The notes under the pieces: model-generated
The model's database searches: none
What the model saw: the letters and a program-made list of their open reading frames with translations, nothing else
Told to the model about the DNA's origin: nothing
In this document: positions 8,554-16,715 of the stretch, one piece after another
Layout: each line of letters opens with the position of its first letter
Position numbering within the stretch: the stretch's first letter is position 1
Translations under genes and position numbers: made by a program
Source: Cyclobacteriaceae bacterium
GTDB lineage: Bacteria > Bacteroidota > Bacteroidia > Cytophagales > Cyclobacteriaceae
Assembly: GCA_016786495.1 (NCBI GenBank)
Contig: JAEUUJ010000018.1
Location: 1 to 64,000, forward strand
Length of the DNA: 64,000 bases
Direction of reading: 5' to 3'

Positions 8554-9804
8554 CTATAGTCTCGCTGTAACGATTGATTTATCGAGAAATCCCTTCACAT
8601 CGTAAACAACTGTTTTTTCGTTCTTGATTTTATTCCAATCGATTGTTTTGAAGTCGTCATGACTAACCGCCAGGACAATCGCGTTGTATTTCTTATTCAA
8701 CGCTGTTACCAGCTTGAGTTTGTATTCATGTTCAACTTCGGCAGCATCGGCCTGGGGGTCATACACATCCACCAGTGTGCCGTAGCTTTGCAGTTCCTGG
8801 ATTACATCAACCACTTTGCTGTTGCGGATGTCAGGGCAATTCTCTTTGAATGTAATCCCTAAAACCAAAATGTTTGCTTTGGATATCGGCTGATCGTGCT
8901 GGGCCATGAGTTTGATCACACGACTGGCGATATGAGCACCCATGTTATCGTTGATCCGTCTTCCGGCAATGATCACTTCCGGACGATAGCCCACACTTTC
9001 CGCTTTGTGCGTCAGATAATATGGATCAACTCCGATGCAATGGCCACCCACGAGGCCCGGCTTGAAGGGAAGAAAGTTCCACTTGGTACCGGCCGCTTCG
9101 AGTACTTGCTGCGTATCGATGTTCATGCGGTCGAAGATCAGCGCAAGCTCATTGACAAATGCGATGTTGATATCGCGTTGAGCGTTTTCAATAACTTTTG
9201 CAGCTTCGGCTACTTTGATGGAAGAAGCTTTGTGCGTACCGGCAACCACAATTTTCCGGTAGAGCGCATCAACTTGATCGGCAACTTCGGGCGTGCTGCC
9301 ACTCGTAATTTTCTTGATGGTGGTTACGCGATGGAGTTTATCGCCCGGATTAATCCGTTCGGGCGAATAGCCACAGAAAAAGTCGACATTGAATTTGAGG
9401 CCGCTCATTTTTTCCAGAACAGGTACGCAGTCCTCTTCCGTACAGCCCGGGTAAACCGTTGATTCATAAATCACGATGTCTCCTTTTTTAAGGACGCTGC
9501 CCACGGTTTTGGACGCACTCAAAATAGGCGTGAGGTCGGGCTTTTTATACTCGTCAACCGGAGTTGGAACGGTAACGATATAATAGGTTGCGGTCTTAAG
9601 ATCGTTCAGGTTTGACGAGTAACTTAGTTTTTTGGCCGCGGCCAGATCATTCGCATCAACTTCGCGGGTACGATCGAATCCTTTTTTTAATTCTTCAATC
9701 CGCTCTGTATTAATATCGAATCCGATCACGTCAACGATCTTACCAAATTCAACCGCCAGCGGCAGGCCGACATATCCTAAACCAATGATTCCTACTTTTT
9801 CCAT
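8554..9804 (-). CDS. UDP-N-acetylhexosamine 6-dehydrogenase (WbpA/WbpO/TviB type)
   Basis: This NAD-dependent four-electron dehydrogenase turns a UDP-sugar into the UDP-uronic acid. The N-terminus has GLGYVGLPLA (8-17), the middle has YSPERINPGD, and the catalytic Cys is C256 in GLVGGHCIGVDPYYL. The surrounding FKPG and GRRINDNMG are typical of enzymes acting on UDP-GlcNAc or UDP-GalNAc (WbpA, WbpO, TviB), not UDP-glucose. It can supply UDP-GlcNAcA to the WbpB-like enzyme downstream. It lies three bases after the epimerase gene and two bases before galE. UDP-GalNAc as substrate cannot be excluded. Confidence 0.88.
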   Translation of the reverse strand: MEKVGIIGLGYVGLPLAVEFGKIVDVIGFDINTERIEELKKGFDRTREVDANDLAAAKKLSYSSNLNDLKTATYYIVTVPTPVDEYKKPDLTPILSASKTVGSVLKKGDIVIYESTVYPGCTEEDCVPVLEKMSGLKFNVDFFCGYSPERINPGDKLHRVTTIKKITSGSTPEVADQVDALYRKIVVAGTHKASSIKVAEAAKVIENAQRDINIAFVNELALIFDRMNIDTQQVLEAAGTKWNFLPFKPGLVGGHCIGVDPYYLTHKAESVGYRPEVIIAGRRINDNMGAHIASRVIKLMAQHDQPISKANILVLGITFKENCPDIRNSKVVDVIQELQSYGTLVDVYDPQADAAEVEHEYKLKLVTALNKKYNAIVLAVSHDDFKTIDWNKIKNEKTVVYDVKGFLDKSIVTARL

Positions 9805-9807
9805 TGC

Positions 9808-10827
9808 TTATTTCTTGTAATATTCTTTGTACCAGCTGATGAAGTTTCCAATGCCTGTTTCAATCGATGTGGAAGGTTTGAAGCCAACCGCTTCGGTAAG
9901 CGCCTCAACATCGGCATAGGTTTCCGGAACGTCTCCTTCCTGAATTGGCAACAGATTCTTAACTGCTTTCTTTCCAAGTTTATCTTCAATCACCTCGATA
10001 AAATGCATGAGCTCTACCGGACTGTTGTTTCCGATGTTATACAGGCGATACGGTGCGAAGCTTGAAGCTGCGTCAGGTGTAGCACCGTTCCATGATTTTT
10101 CTCCTTTCGGAACGGTTGGAATTAATCTAACAATACCTTCTACAATATCGTCCACGTACGTGAAGTCGCGCTTCATCTTTCCGTGGTTGTAAACTTCAAT
10201 GGGTTTGCCTTCGAGGATTGCTTTTGTAAAGATGAATAATGCCATGTCCGGCCGGCCGTATGGCCCGTATACCGTAAAGAAGCGCAAGCCGGTTGTTGGC
10301 AAATTGAACAGTGCTGAGTATGTATGGGCCATCAGCTCGTTTGACTTCTTTGTGGCGGCATACAAGGAAATCGGGTGATCAACATTGTGATGCACAGAGA
10401 ATGGCATTGTTTTGTTGGCGCCATACACCGAGCTCGAGGACGCATATACAAGATGCTCAACCTTGTTGTGCCGGCAAGCTTCCAGTATGTTCAGAAAGCC
10501 ATGCAGGTTGCTTTCGAGGTAAGCATACGGGTTCGTAAGTGAATACCGGACCCCCGCTTGTGCGGCCAGGTTGACAACATATTTAAACTTCGATTTTTCG
10601 AACAAGCTGTCGATCGCCTTTTTGTCGGTGATGTCGAGTTTGTGAAATGAAAATCCTTCGGTGTTTTTGAGAATGCCGAGACGGGCCTCTTTCAGGCTTA
10701 CCTCGTAATAATCATTCAGGTTGTCGATGCCGGTAACAGCGTATCCCAGGCTGCAAAGTTTCCTGGAAAGGTGAAACCCGATAAAACCAGCTGCTCCGGT
10801 AACTAAAATTGCGTGCTTTTCAGCCAT
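9808..10827 (-). CDS. UDP-glucuronate 4-epimerase-like NAD-dependent epimerase
   Basis: This extended SDR epimerase has the NAD motif [11 protein letters not shown] near the N-terminus, YASSSSVYG, the catalytic Y-x3-K in [17 protein letters not shown], and [15 protein letters not shown]. The motifs and 339-residue length match bacterial UDP-glucuronate 4-epimerases (LspL/Cap1J type), which make UDP-galacturonate. A related UDP-N-acetyl uronate could be the true substrate, given the HexNAc dehydrogenase next door. It is the first gene of the minus-strand sugar operon, with a TAGTTTTG promoter-like box 21 bases upstream of the start. Confidence 0.85.
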   Translation of the reverse strand: MAEKHAILVTGAAGFIGFHLSRKLCSLGYAVTGIDNLNDYYEVSLKEARLGILKNTEGFSFHKLDITDKKAIDSLFEKSKFKYVVNLAAQAGVRYSLTNPYAYLESNLHGFLNILEACRHNKVEHLVYASSSSVYGANKTMPFSVHHNVDHPISLYAATKKSNELMAHTYSALFNLPTTGLRFFTVYGPYGRPDMALFIFTKAILEGKPIEVYNHGKMKRDFTYVDDIVEGIVRLIPTVPKGEKSWNGATPDAASSFAPYRLYNIGNNSPVELMHFIEVIEDKLGKKAVKNLLPIQEGDVPETYADVEALTEAVGFKPSTSIETGIGNFISWYKEYYKK

Positions 10828-10848
10828 TTGTTAACGATAAAAGGACAG

Positions 10849-10856
10849 CAAAACTA
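10849..10856 (-). promoter_or_regulatory. -7 box of the nucleotide-sugar operon
   Basis: On the minus strand this reads TAGTTTTG, an exact TAnnTTTG match, 21 bases before the first gene of the sugar operon. No good -33 TTTG is visible at the right distance. Nine bases along on the plus strand, TAAATTTG (10858-10865) could serve the divergent ccm operon. Confidence 0.4.
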
Positions 10857-10930
10857 ATAAATTTGACCTGGATTTAAGGATTTAAGAATTTGAACGATAA
10901 TTTGCCTCCTTATCCACAAGGTGCTTTCGA

Positions 10931-11590
10931 ATGGGCGTTTTTGAACTGATCAGGAAAGATTTTTTGCTCGAACTCAGGCGGAAGTCGGTGATAGCCGGCC
11001 TCGGGCTATACCTGTTCAGCCTGGTGTTCATTTGCTACCTCACGTTCAATTTGCGGGTAAACACGATCAATGCAATGACCTGGTCGGCTTTGTTCTGGCT
11101 GGTAATTCTTTTTTCGGTTGTGAACAGCGTGGCGAAGAGCTTTATCGGTGAGCGTAAGGGCGTACTGATCTATTATTATACAGTTGCCAGTCCGCAGCAA
11201 ATCATACTATCCAAGATTATTTATAACTCGGCTTTGTGTCTGCTGATCTCCGTTAGCGGGTATATTTTGTTCTCGATATTCATCGTAAACCCGGTGCAGG
11301 ATCACCTCGTGTTTTTTAGTGCATTGGTGCTTGGCTCATTAGGGCTTTCTACTTCGCTGAGCATTATTTCAGGAATTGCATCGAAAGGGAATAACAGCAA
11401 CGTACTGATGGCCGTGCTCAGCTTTCCGGTGGTGGTGTCTATTCTATTAATGACGATACGCGTAACCAAAAATGCCGTTGACGGTATAGAGCGGGCCGCA
11501 AGCACCGATGAGATTTTAAATCTGCTGGCAATAAATTGTATCGCTGCCGCGCTCGGGTACATACTCTTCCCGTATATTTGGCGCAGCTAA
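10931..11590 (+). CDS. ccmB: heme exporter subunit CcmB
   Basis: CcmB is the six-helix membrane subunit of the CcmAB(C) complex, which drives release of heme-loaded CcmE during cytochrome c maturation. The 219 residues are the normal length and contain six hydrophobic segments (first about 24-44). The N-terminal FELIRKDFLLELRRKS amphipathic helix and SFIGERKGVLIYYYTVASP are family-typical. It is the first gene of a plus-strand ccm operon. The ATPase gene ccmA is not next to it. Confidence 0.9.
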   Translation: MGVFELIRKDFLLELRRKSVIAGLGLYLFSLVFICYLTFNLRVNTINAMTWSALFWLVILFSVVNSVAKSFIGERKGVLIYYYTVASPQQIILSKIIYNSALCLLISVSGYILFSIFIVNPVQDHLVFFSALVLGSLGLSTSLSIISGIASKGNNSNVLMAVLSFPVVVSILLMTIRVTKNAVDGIERAASTDEILNLLAINCIAAALGYILFPYIWRS

Positions 11591-11601
11591 AGCCAACGAC
11601 T

Positions 11602-12267
11602 TTGAAGAAAACCTGGTGGAAAATTCTGGCAATTGTTCTTCTGGTGTATGTACACATCGGAGGATTGTTGTTTGCCGTTCCCCGGTTGCGGATTCACGAG
11701 ACCATTCGTTCACTCTACTTCCACGTACCGATGTGGTTTGGGATGACGTTCATGTTCCTGATCTCAGTCGTTTATGCGATCAGGTACCTGGTAACGTCCT
11801 CGAAAGAGGATGATATCCGCTCGGTGGAATTTGCCAACGTAGGCACAGCATTCGGAGTTTTGGGAATGCTTACCGGAATGGTTTGGGCACACTATGCGTG
11901 GGGTTTGTTCTGGCATGGCGATCCGAAGCAGGTAGGAGCAGCCATCGCGTTGCTGGTTTACCTGGCGTACTTCGTGCTGCGGTCGTCTTTTCAAAACCAG
12001 GAACAGCGTGCCAGGCTGAGTGCGGTGTATAATATTTTCGCCTTTGCATCGATGATCCCCCTGATTTTTATCATCCCGAGGCTTTACAGCAGCATGCACC
12101 CCGGTGATGACGGTAACCCGGCCTTCAATGCGTACGACCTGGACGGCCGCATGCGCCTGGTTTTTTACCCGGCCGTTATCGGATGGTTTTTTATGGGCCT
12201 TTGGATCAGTTCATTACGGATTCGCTACCGTGCCCTCAACGAAAAAATTTCAGAAACTGAACTATGA
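11602..12267 (+). CDS. ccmC: heme lyase/heme handling protein CcmC
   Basis: CcmC presents heme to CcmE. It has six membrane helices and a WWD motif, here HYAWGLFWHGDPKQ at about residues 95-110, with conserved flanking histidines (for example YFHVPMWFGM). I choose the TTG start at 11602, which gives LKKTWWKILAIVLL, the usual N-terminus of Bacteroidota CcmC. The ATG at 11536 would overlap ccmB by 55 bases and add 22 residues unlike the family. The stop overlaps the ccmD start as ATGA. Confidence 0.9.
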   Translation: MKKTWWKILAIVLLVYVHIGGLLFAVPRLRIHETIRSLYFHVPMWFGMTFMFLISVVYAIRYLVTSSKEDDIRSVEFANVGTAFGVLGMLTGMVWAHYAWGLFWHGDPKQVGAAIALLVYLAYFVLRSSFQNQEQRARLSAVYNIFAFASMIPLIFIIPRLYSSMHPGDDGNPAFNAYDLDGRMRLVFYPAVIGWFFMGLWISSLRIRYRALNEKISETEL

Positions 12268-12476
12268 AAAAACTTGTTTACCTAATGTTGTTCATGCTCT
12301 CGGGTACTGTGGTTCAAGCTCAGGATTTTGAAATGGCCGATGTAATGCGGTCGAACGGCCAGATTTATGTTGTCGTGGCCATTATCCTGATTGTGCTATT
12401 GGGATTGTTTACTTTCCTGTTCACACTGGAACGCAAAATCAAGCGCCTGGAGAACAAGCTCAACGACAAAAAATAG
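12264..12476 (+). CDS. ccmD: CcmD family protein
   Basis: This small 70-residue membrane protein has a cleavable-looking N-terminal segment ending VVQAQ, one transmembrane helix (about 34-54) and a basic C-terminal tail ERKIKRLENKLNDKK. This is the usual layout of the Bacteroidota CcmD family. CcmD helps release holo-CcmE from the CcmABC complex. The call rests on size, topology and position directly after ccmC with a 4-base overlap, since the family has little sequence conservation. Confidence 0.8.
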   Translation: MKKLVYLMLFMLSGTVVQAQDFEMADVMRSNGQIYVVVAIILIVLLGLFTFLFTLERKIKRLENKLNDKK

Positions 12477-12512
12477 CCCCTTTCAATCCTGTTAATAAGC
12501 TGTTAAAAAACC

Positions 12513-12542
12513 TGTGAATTAGCGGGTTATAGCGTAATTTTG
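12513..12542 (+). promoter_or_regulatory. Promoter for ccmE-ccmF
   Basis: TGTG (12513-12516) lies 18 bases before TAATTTTG (12535-12542), an exact TAnnTTTG box. The expected transcription start falls about 18 bases before the ATG at 12567. It would allow ccmE and ccmF to be made separately from ccmBCD. It also argues against the TTG at 12540 as the ccmE start, because that codon lies inside the box. Confidence 0.5.
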
Positions 12543-12566
12543 CCCCTGCATATTGAGCACGGATTT

Positions 12567-12977
12567 ATGAAGAAGAGCCACATTTTTATCATTATTGTGA
12601 TTGCTGCGGCCATTGGTGTAATCATCAGTACCGCGGGCGATGCAAGCAGCTACGTCACCTTTGACGAGGCACACAAAATGGCGGTAGCCGGAAATTCAGA
12701 GAGCATCCATGTGGTGGGCGAGCTGAAGAAAGACAATCAGGGCCACGTAGTAGGTATTGAACCAGGAGCCGATCAGGTGTCGTTCTCGTTTGTTATGGTT
12801 GACGACAATAAAAAAGAACAGGTAGTGGTGTATAACGAACCCATGCCTCAGGATTTTATGCGGTCCGAAAAAGTTGTCGTGATCGGAGGGTATTCGGGCG
12901 AAACGTTTGTTGCCAACAAGATTTTATTAAAATGTCCTTCTAAATACCAGGATCAAAAGCTCAACGCGGGTATTTAA
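12567..12977 (+). CDS. ccmE: cytochrome c maturation protein CcmE, Cys-type (CxxxY)
   Basis: CcmE is the membrane-anchored heme chaperone of system I. The 136-residue protein has one N-terminal membrane helix (about 5-22) and a periplasmic OB-fold. The usual heme-binding motif is H-x-x-x-Y; here the aligned segment is LLKCPSKYQ, so the heme ligand position is C123 with Y127. Cys-type CcmE proteins are known from archaea and Desulfovibrio. Start 12567 (MKKSHIF) is preferred to an upstream TTG at 12540 that lies in a promoter box. It sits between ccmD and ccmF, which secures the identity. Confidence 0.9.
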   Translation: MKKSHIFIIIVIAAAIGVIISTAGDASSYVTFDEAHKMAVAGNSESIHVVGELKKDNQGHVVGIEPGADQVSFSFVMVDDNKKEQVVVYNEPMPQDFMRSEKVVVIGGYSGETFVANKILLKCPSKYQDQKLNAGI

Positions 12978-12986
12978 CATTCTTTG

Positions 12987-15521
12987 ATGCACTATTTCAT
13001 CGGCAATTTAGGCCACCTGTTTGTTATCCTTTCGTTTGTGGCGGCAATCGCCACCGCGTTTTCGTATTTCAAATCGACTACTGTATCGGACCTGTCATTA
13101 AAAAATCAATGGCTGATAAACGGCCGGGTTGGTTTTTATATTCATGCTGCAGCCGTACTGGGCATCTGCGTTACCTTGTTCGTGATTATCTCCAATCACT
13201 ATTTCGAGTATCACTATGCGTATTCGCATTCCGATAAGAAACTGCCCGCTTATTATCTGATCTCAACCTTCTGGAACGGACAGGAGGGAAGCTTTCTGCT
13301 GTGGATGTTCTGGCATGCCATCATTGGTATAGTACTAATTTTTGTTAATCGATTCTGGGAGGCCCCGGTGATGACTGTTTTTGCACTTGTGCAGGCGTTT
13401 CTGGCATCGATGATTTTGGGCGTTGTGATTCCCGGCATCGAAGTTAAAATTGGAAGTTCTCCCTTCATTCTGTTGCGCGATGCGTTGCCCGATCCAATCT
13501 TTAAAATTCAGCCGGACTTTATTCCCGAAGATGGCAGCGGATTAAATCCGTTGTTGCAGAACTATTGGATGGTGATTCATCCACCTACGTTGTTCCTGGG
13601 CTTTGCATTAACGCTCGTGCCATTCTCGTTTTGTATTGCCGGCTTGTGGATAAAAAAATACAGCGAATGGATTCGTCCTGCGCTGCCGTGGTCGTTAGTG
13701 GCCGGAGCGATTTTAGGTCTCGGTATCTTAATGGGTGGCTACTGGGCCTACGAAACGTTGAACTTTGGCGGTTACTGGAACTGGGATCCTGTTGAAAATG
13801 CCGTATATGTTCCGTGGCTGGTACTGATTGCGTCGATCCATACCATGATTACGTATCGCAACAGCGGTACGGCCTTAATAGCCTCCATGATTCTGGTGAT
13901 CATGGTGTTCATTTTAATCCTGTACTCAACATTCCTTACGCGAAGCGGAGTGCTGGGCGATGCGTCTGTGCATTCATTTACCGATTTGGGCCTTTCAGGG
14001 CAGTTGCTCATTTATCTGTTCTTCTTTCTGCTGATCGCGATTGTTTTTACTGCGATGCGTTGGAAACAAATTCCAACTACCGAAAAAGAAACCGATGTAT
14101 GGTCGCGTGAGTTCTGGATTTTCATTGGCGCCACCGTATTGTGTCTGATGGGTTTACAGGTGCTGATGCCTACGTCAATTCCGGTTTGGAACAGGCTTAT
14201 TGAGGCTTTTGGCGGAAGTTCGAATATCGCCCCGCCAGCGGACCAGGTTACGTACTATTCGAAAATTCAACTTTGGGGTGCACTTGCGGTGGGGTTACTA
14301 TCCGGGATCGGGCAGTTTTTCTGGTGGAAGAAGATGGATCGCAAAGTGCTGCTCAACGAACTGTTTATCCCGATCGTAGCCTCAATGCTGGTTGCGGTGA
14401 TTATTATCAATGCGGCCAGAACGTATAACGTCGGTTATTCGCTGCTGTTGTTTGCAGGACTGTTTACCGTTTTCTCGAATCTGAAAATTCTTTACTCGGT
14501 ACTTCGTTCCAGTCCGTCACTTTCGGGCGGAGCTGTGGCACACATTGGTATCGGACTGATGCTGGTTGGCATTATGTTCTCTTCCGGATATTCGAAAGTT
14601 GTTTCCCTGAACAACACCGGCATGTTAATCTCCAAGCAGTTGAGCGAAGAGTTTAACCGCGAAAATTTGTTGTTGTTCGTGAATGAGCCGCGCACCATGG
14701 CTGGTTATGATATTGAGTATGCCGGCGAGCGTGTTGAGCCGAGAAGCAAGAAGGGCTATGTCGACAAGAACGACATAGAATCAACCCCCGATAAGCACAT
14801 GGTGGTTGCCAAGCGTGATATCTATTATGAAGGTGAGAAGTTGTTCAGCAAAGGCGAGAAGTTTGAAATCTTTGGTGAGAACACATTTTATGAAATTCTA
14901 TTCAGTCAAAATGGCAAGCATCGCTTTACGCTCCGCCCGAGGCTGCAAGTGAATGAACAAATGGGTACGGTTTCGTCACCCGACATCAGCCATGCGCTGG
15001 GGTTAGATTTGTACACACACGTTTCGGCCCCGATGACTGAAGAAGCGCGCGAAAGCTGGAAAGAGCGCGAGGAAATCCGGGTAAAACGGGCCAAAGAATT
15101 TTATGTTAACGACTATGTAACCGTAGTGGAGAAACTTACGCGGCTCTATGAAATAGGCGGTGAGAAAATCGACTCAACGTTTGTAGCCATTCAGGCGACC
15201 ATAAAAATTCAGGCTGAGCGCAAAGATTACTATGTGCAGCCAATTCTCATTTTGGGTACCAATGCACGCGGAGGAATTGCGGCTGACGAGGTGGGCGATT
15301 TGGGATTGAAAATTTCGTTGCTGAATGTTCATCCTGAGTCGGATGAATTGACGCTCGGCATTCAAACACGTCAGAAAAACTGGGTTGTTATCAAAGCGAT
15401 GGAGAAGCCTTTCGTGAATGTGCTGTGGATTGGAACCCTCGTGCTGATGGCTGGCTTTAGCATTGCACTTACGCGAAGATTCCGGGAGTTCTCAAAAATG
15501 AAAGCAAAAGGACAGGAGTAA
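12987..15521 (+). CDS. ccmF: heme lyase CcmF
   Basis: CcmF takes heme from CcmE and attaches it to apocytochrome c. The protein has about 15 membrane helices and the WWD domain GGYWNWDPVENAVYVPW at around residues 255-275, followed by conserved histidines (for example SIHTM). At 844 residues it is longer than the approximately 650-residue proteobacterial form. The extra part is a soluble segment of about 250 residues before the last helix, seen also in other Bacteroidota. The ATG at 12987 is preceded by an in-frame TTG at 12984. The gene follows ccmE by 9 bases. No ccmG or ccmH is next to it. Confidence 0.92.
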   Translation: MHYFIGNLGHLFVILSFVAAIATAFSYFKSTTVSDLSLKNQWLINGRVGFYIHAAAVLGICVTLFVIISNHYFEYHYAYSHSDKKLPAYYLISTFWNGQEGSFLLWMFWHAIIGIVLIFVNRFWEAPVMTVFALVQAFLASMILGVVIPGIEVKIGSSPFILLRDALPDPIFKIQPDFIPEDGSGLNPLLQNYWMVIHPPTLFLGFALTLVPFSFCIAGLWIKKYSEWIRPALPWSLVAGAILGLGILMGGYWAYETLNFGGYWNWDPVENAVYVPWLVLIASIHTMITYRNSGTALIASMILVIMVFILILYSTFLTRSGVLGDASVHSFTDLGLSGQLLIYLFFFLLIAIVFTAMRWKQIPTTEKETDVWSREFWIFIGATVLCLMGLQVLMPTSIPVWNRLIEAFGGSSNIAPPADQVTYYSKIQLWGALAVGLLSGIGQFFWWKKMDRKVLLNELFIPIVASMLVAVIIINAARTYNVGYSLLLFAGLFTVFSNLKILYSVLRSSPSLSGGAVAHIGIGLMLVGIMFSSGYSKVVSLNNTGMLISKQLSEEFNRENLLLFVNEPRTMAGYDIEYAGERVEPRSKKGYVDKNDIESTPDKHMVVAKRDIYYEGEKLFSKGEKFEIFGENTFYEILFSQNGKHRFTLRPRLQVNEQMGTVSSPDISHALGLDLYTHVSAPMTEEARESWKEREEIRVKRAKEFYVNDYVTVVEKLTRLYEIGGEKIDSTFVAIQATIKIQAERKDYYVQPILILGTNARGGIAADEVGDLGLKISLLNVHPESDELTLGIQTRQKNWVVIKAMEKPFVNVLWIGTLVLMAGFSIALTRRFREFSKMKAKGQE

Positions 15522-15543
15522 TTCCTGCCCTTCAAGTGTTTTG

Positions 15544-16080
15544 TTAACCCGCCACCGCTTCCTGGTTTGCCTTTCTCTTCAGAATTAATGCGCTGATCAG
15601 CGAAACAATCATAGCGATTGGAAATACTTCCATGAACGTTGACACCACAACGAAAAGCGGATTCTTATACAGCTCTTTAAAATTGGCCAGATTCTTAGCC
15701 GTTTCCGCCAGCTCGGTTTCGCTTGCTCCACCCACCCTGGTTTTATACATCACATGTGAAACGTAGTAATCAATATAATCGGGGATGAACACGTAGTAGT
15801 CCACCAGCCACACCAGCACATACAGCGTTGAGGCGATCAACGACATGAAGAAGCCGGCCTTTAGCGCGTTACCGAAGGTGATTTGTCCGTTGAGGTAGTG
15901 GTTGCGGTAATTCCGTATTCCCACAAAAATCAGGGAGAATACAACCAGCATTGCGGTATATCCCAAAAAATCATTCGACTCAAATTCGGGATTCGCGCAG
16001 CAAACCCAGGCCATGTAGTTCGCGAAGGCAGTGATGAGCGCGCCGGCAATTAGTCCGAAAATCCATACATTTTTTTTCAT
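15544..16080 (-). CDS. DUF4199 family membrane protein
   Basis: This 178-residue protein has four hydrophobic segments (about 5-27, 36-55, 72-95 and 145-168), with the FANYMAWV start and an FGNALKAGFFMSLIAS segment typical of the Bacteroidota DUF4199 family. The function is unknown. The start is placed at 16080 (MKKNVWIF), because upstream extensions lack family similarity. It converges with ccmF, with only 22 bases between the stops, where a weak CAGGA/TCCTG hairpin lies. Confidence 0.75.
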   Translation of the reverse strand: MKKNVWIFGLIAGALITAFANYMAWVCCANPEFESNDFLGYTAMLVVFSLIFVGIRNYRNHYLNGQITFGNALKAGFFMSLIASTLYVLVWLVDYYVFIPDYIDYYVSHVMYKTRVGGASETELAETAKNLANFKELYKNPLFVVVSTFMEVFPIAMIVSLISALILKRKANQEAVAG

Positions 16081-16188
16081 GTGTCTTTTGTTTTGTGCTG
16101 TAAAGGTGGACGGGGCTAGTGAATTCCCGCTCAACCTTTCGGTTGATTTTCGCTTTTCAGGGCCTTATGGAACTTTCGGAGGGTACAA

Positions 16189-16698
16189 TCAGCGAATGAG
16201 CCCGAGTTGTTTTCCCTTGCTGATCGCCTGGGTTCTTCGCGTCACGTCCAGTTTGCCGAAGAGGTTGTTGGCGTGGGTTTTAATGGTGCTTACGGAGAGG
16301 AAAAGTCTGTCGGCCATTTCCTGATTGCTTAGCCCCTCCGACATCAACTGTAAAACTTCGAGTTCGCGTTTACTGATCTGGAGTTTATTCAGTTCCTGTT
16401 CGTTCAAAACAAAATTATGCTGAGTGATATAAACGGGTTGCTCTACCACCACGGTCTTTACTTTTGGTTTTGTCAGTTTGAGAGCCAGCCAGATGCCCAG
16501 CCCCGTAAAGATTAACGCGATAGCGCCTGCGTAAATTTCAAAGGCGTGGTCAATGATTACGAGCCGAAGTTTTAACCAGTTGAGTATAAAAAGCAGTGCG
16601 CACAGCGAAATGCTGTACCAAAAAATATGTGTTTTCCTGTTGAATAACCGATCCACGTTCACTGCCTGATTTATGACAAATATAATTTGTATCTTCAT
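16189..16698 (-). CDS. Membrane-anchored LuxR-type transcription regulator
   Basis: The protein has two hydrophobic helices (about residues 27-46 and 52-72), a short linker and a C-terminal LuxR/GerE helix-turn-helix (about 105-165) containing ISKRELEVLQLMSEGLSNQEMA and STIKTHANNLFGKL. There is no receiver or sensor domain, so any signal must be sensed through the membrane part or a partner. The ATG at 16698 leaves 17 bases to the divergent thioredoxin gene. A TATATTTG box at 16676-16683 (minus strand) lies downstream of that ATG, so a GTG near 16665 may be the true start. A perfect palindrome at 16676-16690 could be its own binding site. Confidence 0.75.
   Translation of the reverse strand: MKIQIIFVINQAVNVDRLFNRKTHIFWYSISLCALLFILNWLKLRLVIIDHAFEIYAGAIALIFTGLGIWLALKLTKPKVKTVVVEQPVYITQHNFVLNEQELNKLQISKRELEVLQLMSEGLSNQEMADRLFLSVSTIKTHANNLFGKLDVTRRTQAISKGKQLGLIR
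16676..16690. promoter_or_regulatory. Palindrome between LuxR-type regulator and thioredoxin gene
   Basis: ACAAAT (16676-16681), a 3-base centre and ATTTGT (16685-16690) form a perfect inverted repeat. On the minus strand it contains TATATTTG, a TAnnTTTG promoter box. It lies in the control region of two divergent genes, one of them a DNA-binding regulator, so an autoregulatory operator is plausible. Confidence 0.4.
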
Positions 16699-16715
16699 AA
16701 TTAAATCCTGAAACC

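Noticed and set aside
8896-9462. 188-codon open frame on the plus strand
   Set aside because: It is antisense to the UDP-HexNAc dehydrogenase gene, whose motifs are complete.
12540-12566. Upstream TTG start for ccmE
   Set aside because: The TTG lies inside a TAATTTTG promoter box, and the added residues are not hydrophobic. The ATG at 12567 gives a normal membrane anchor.
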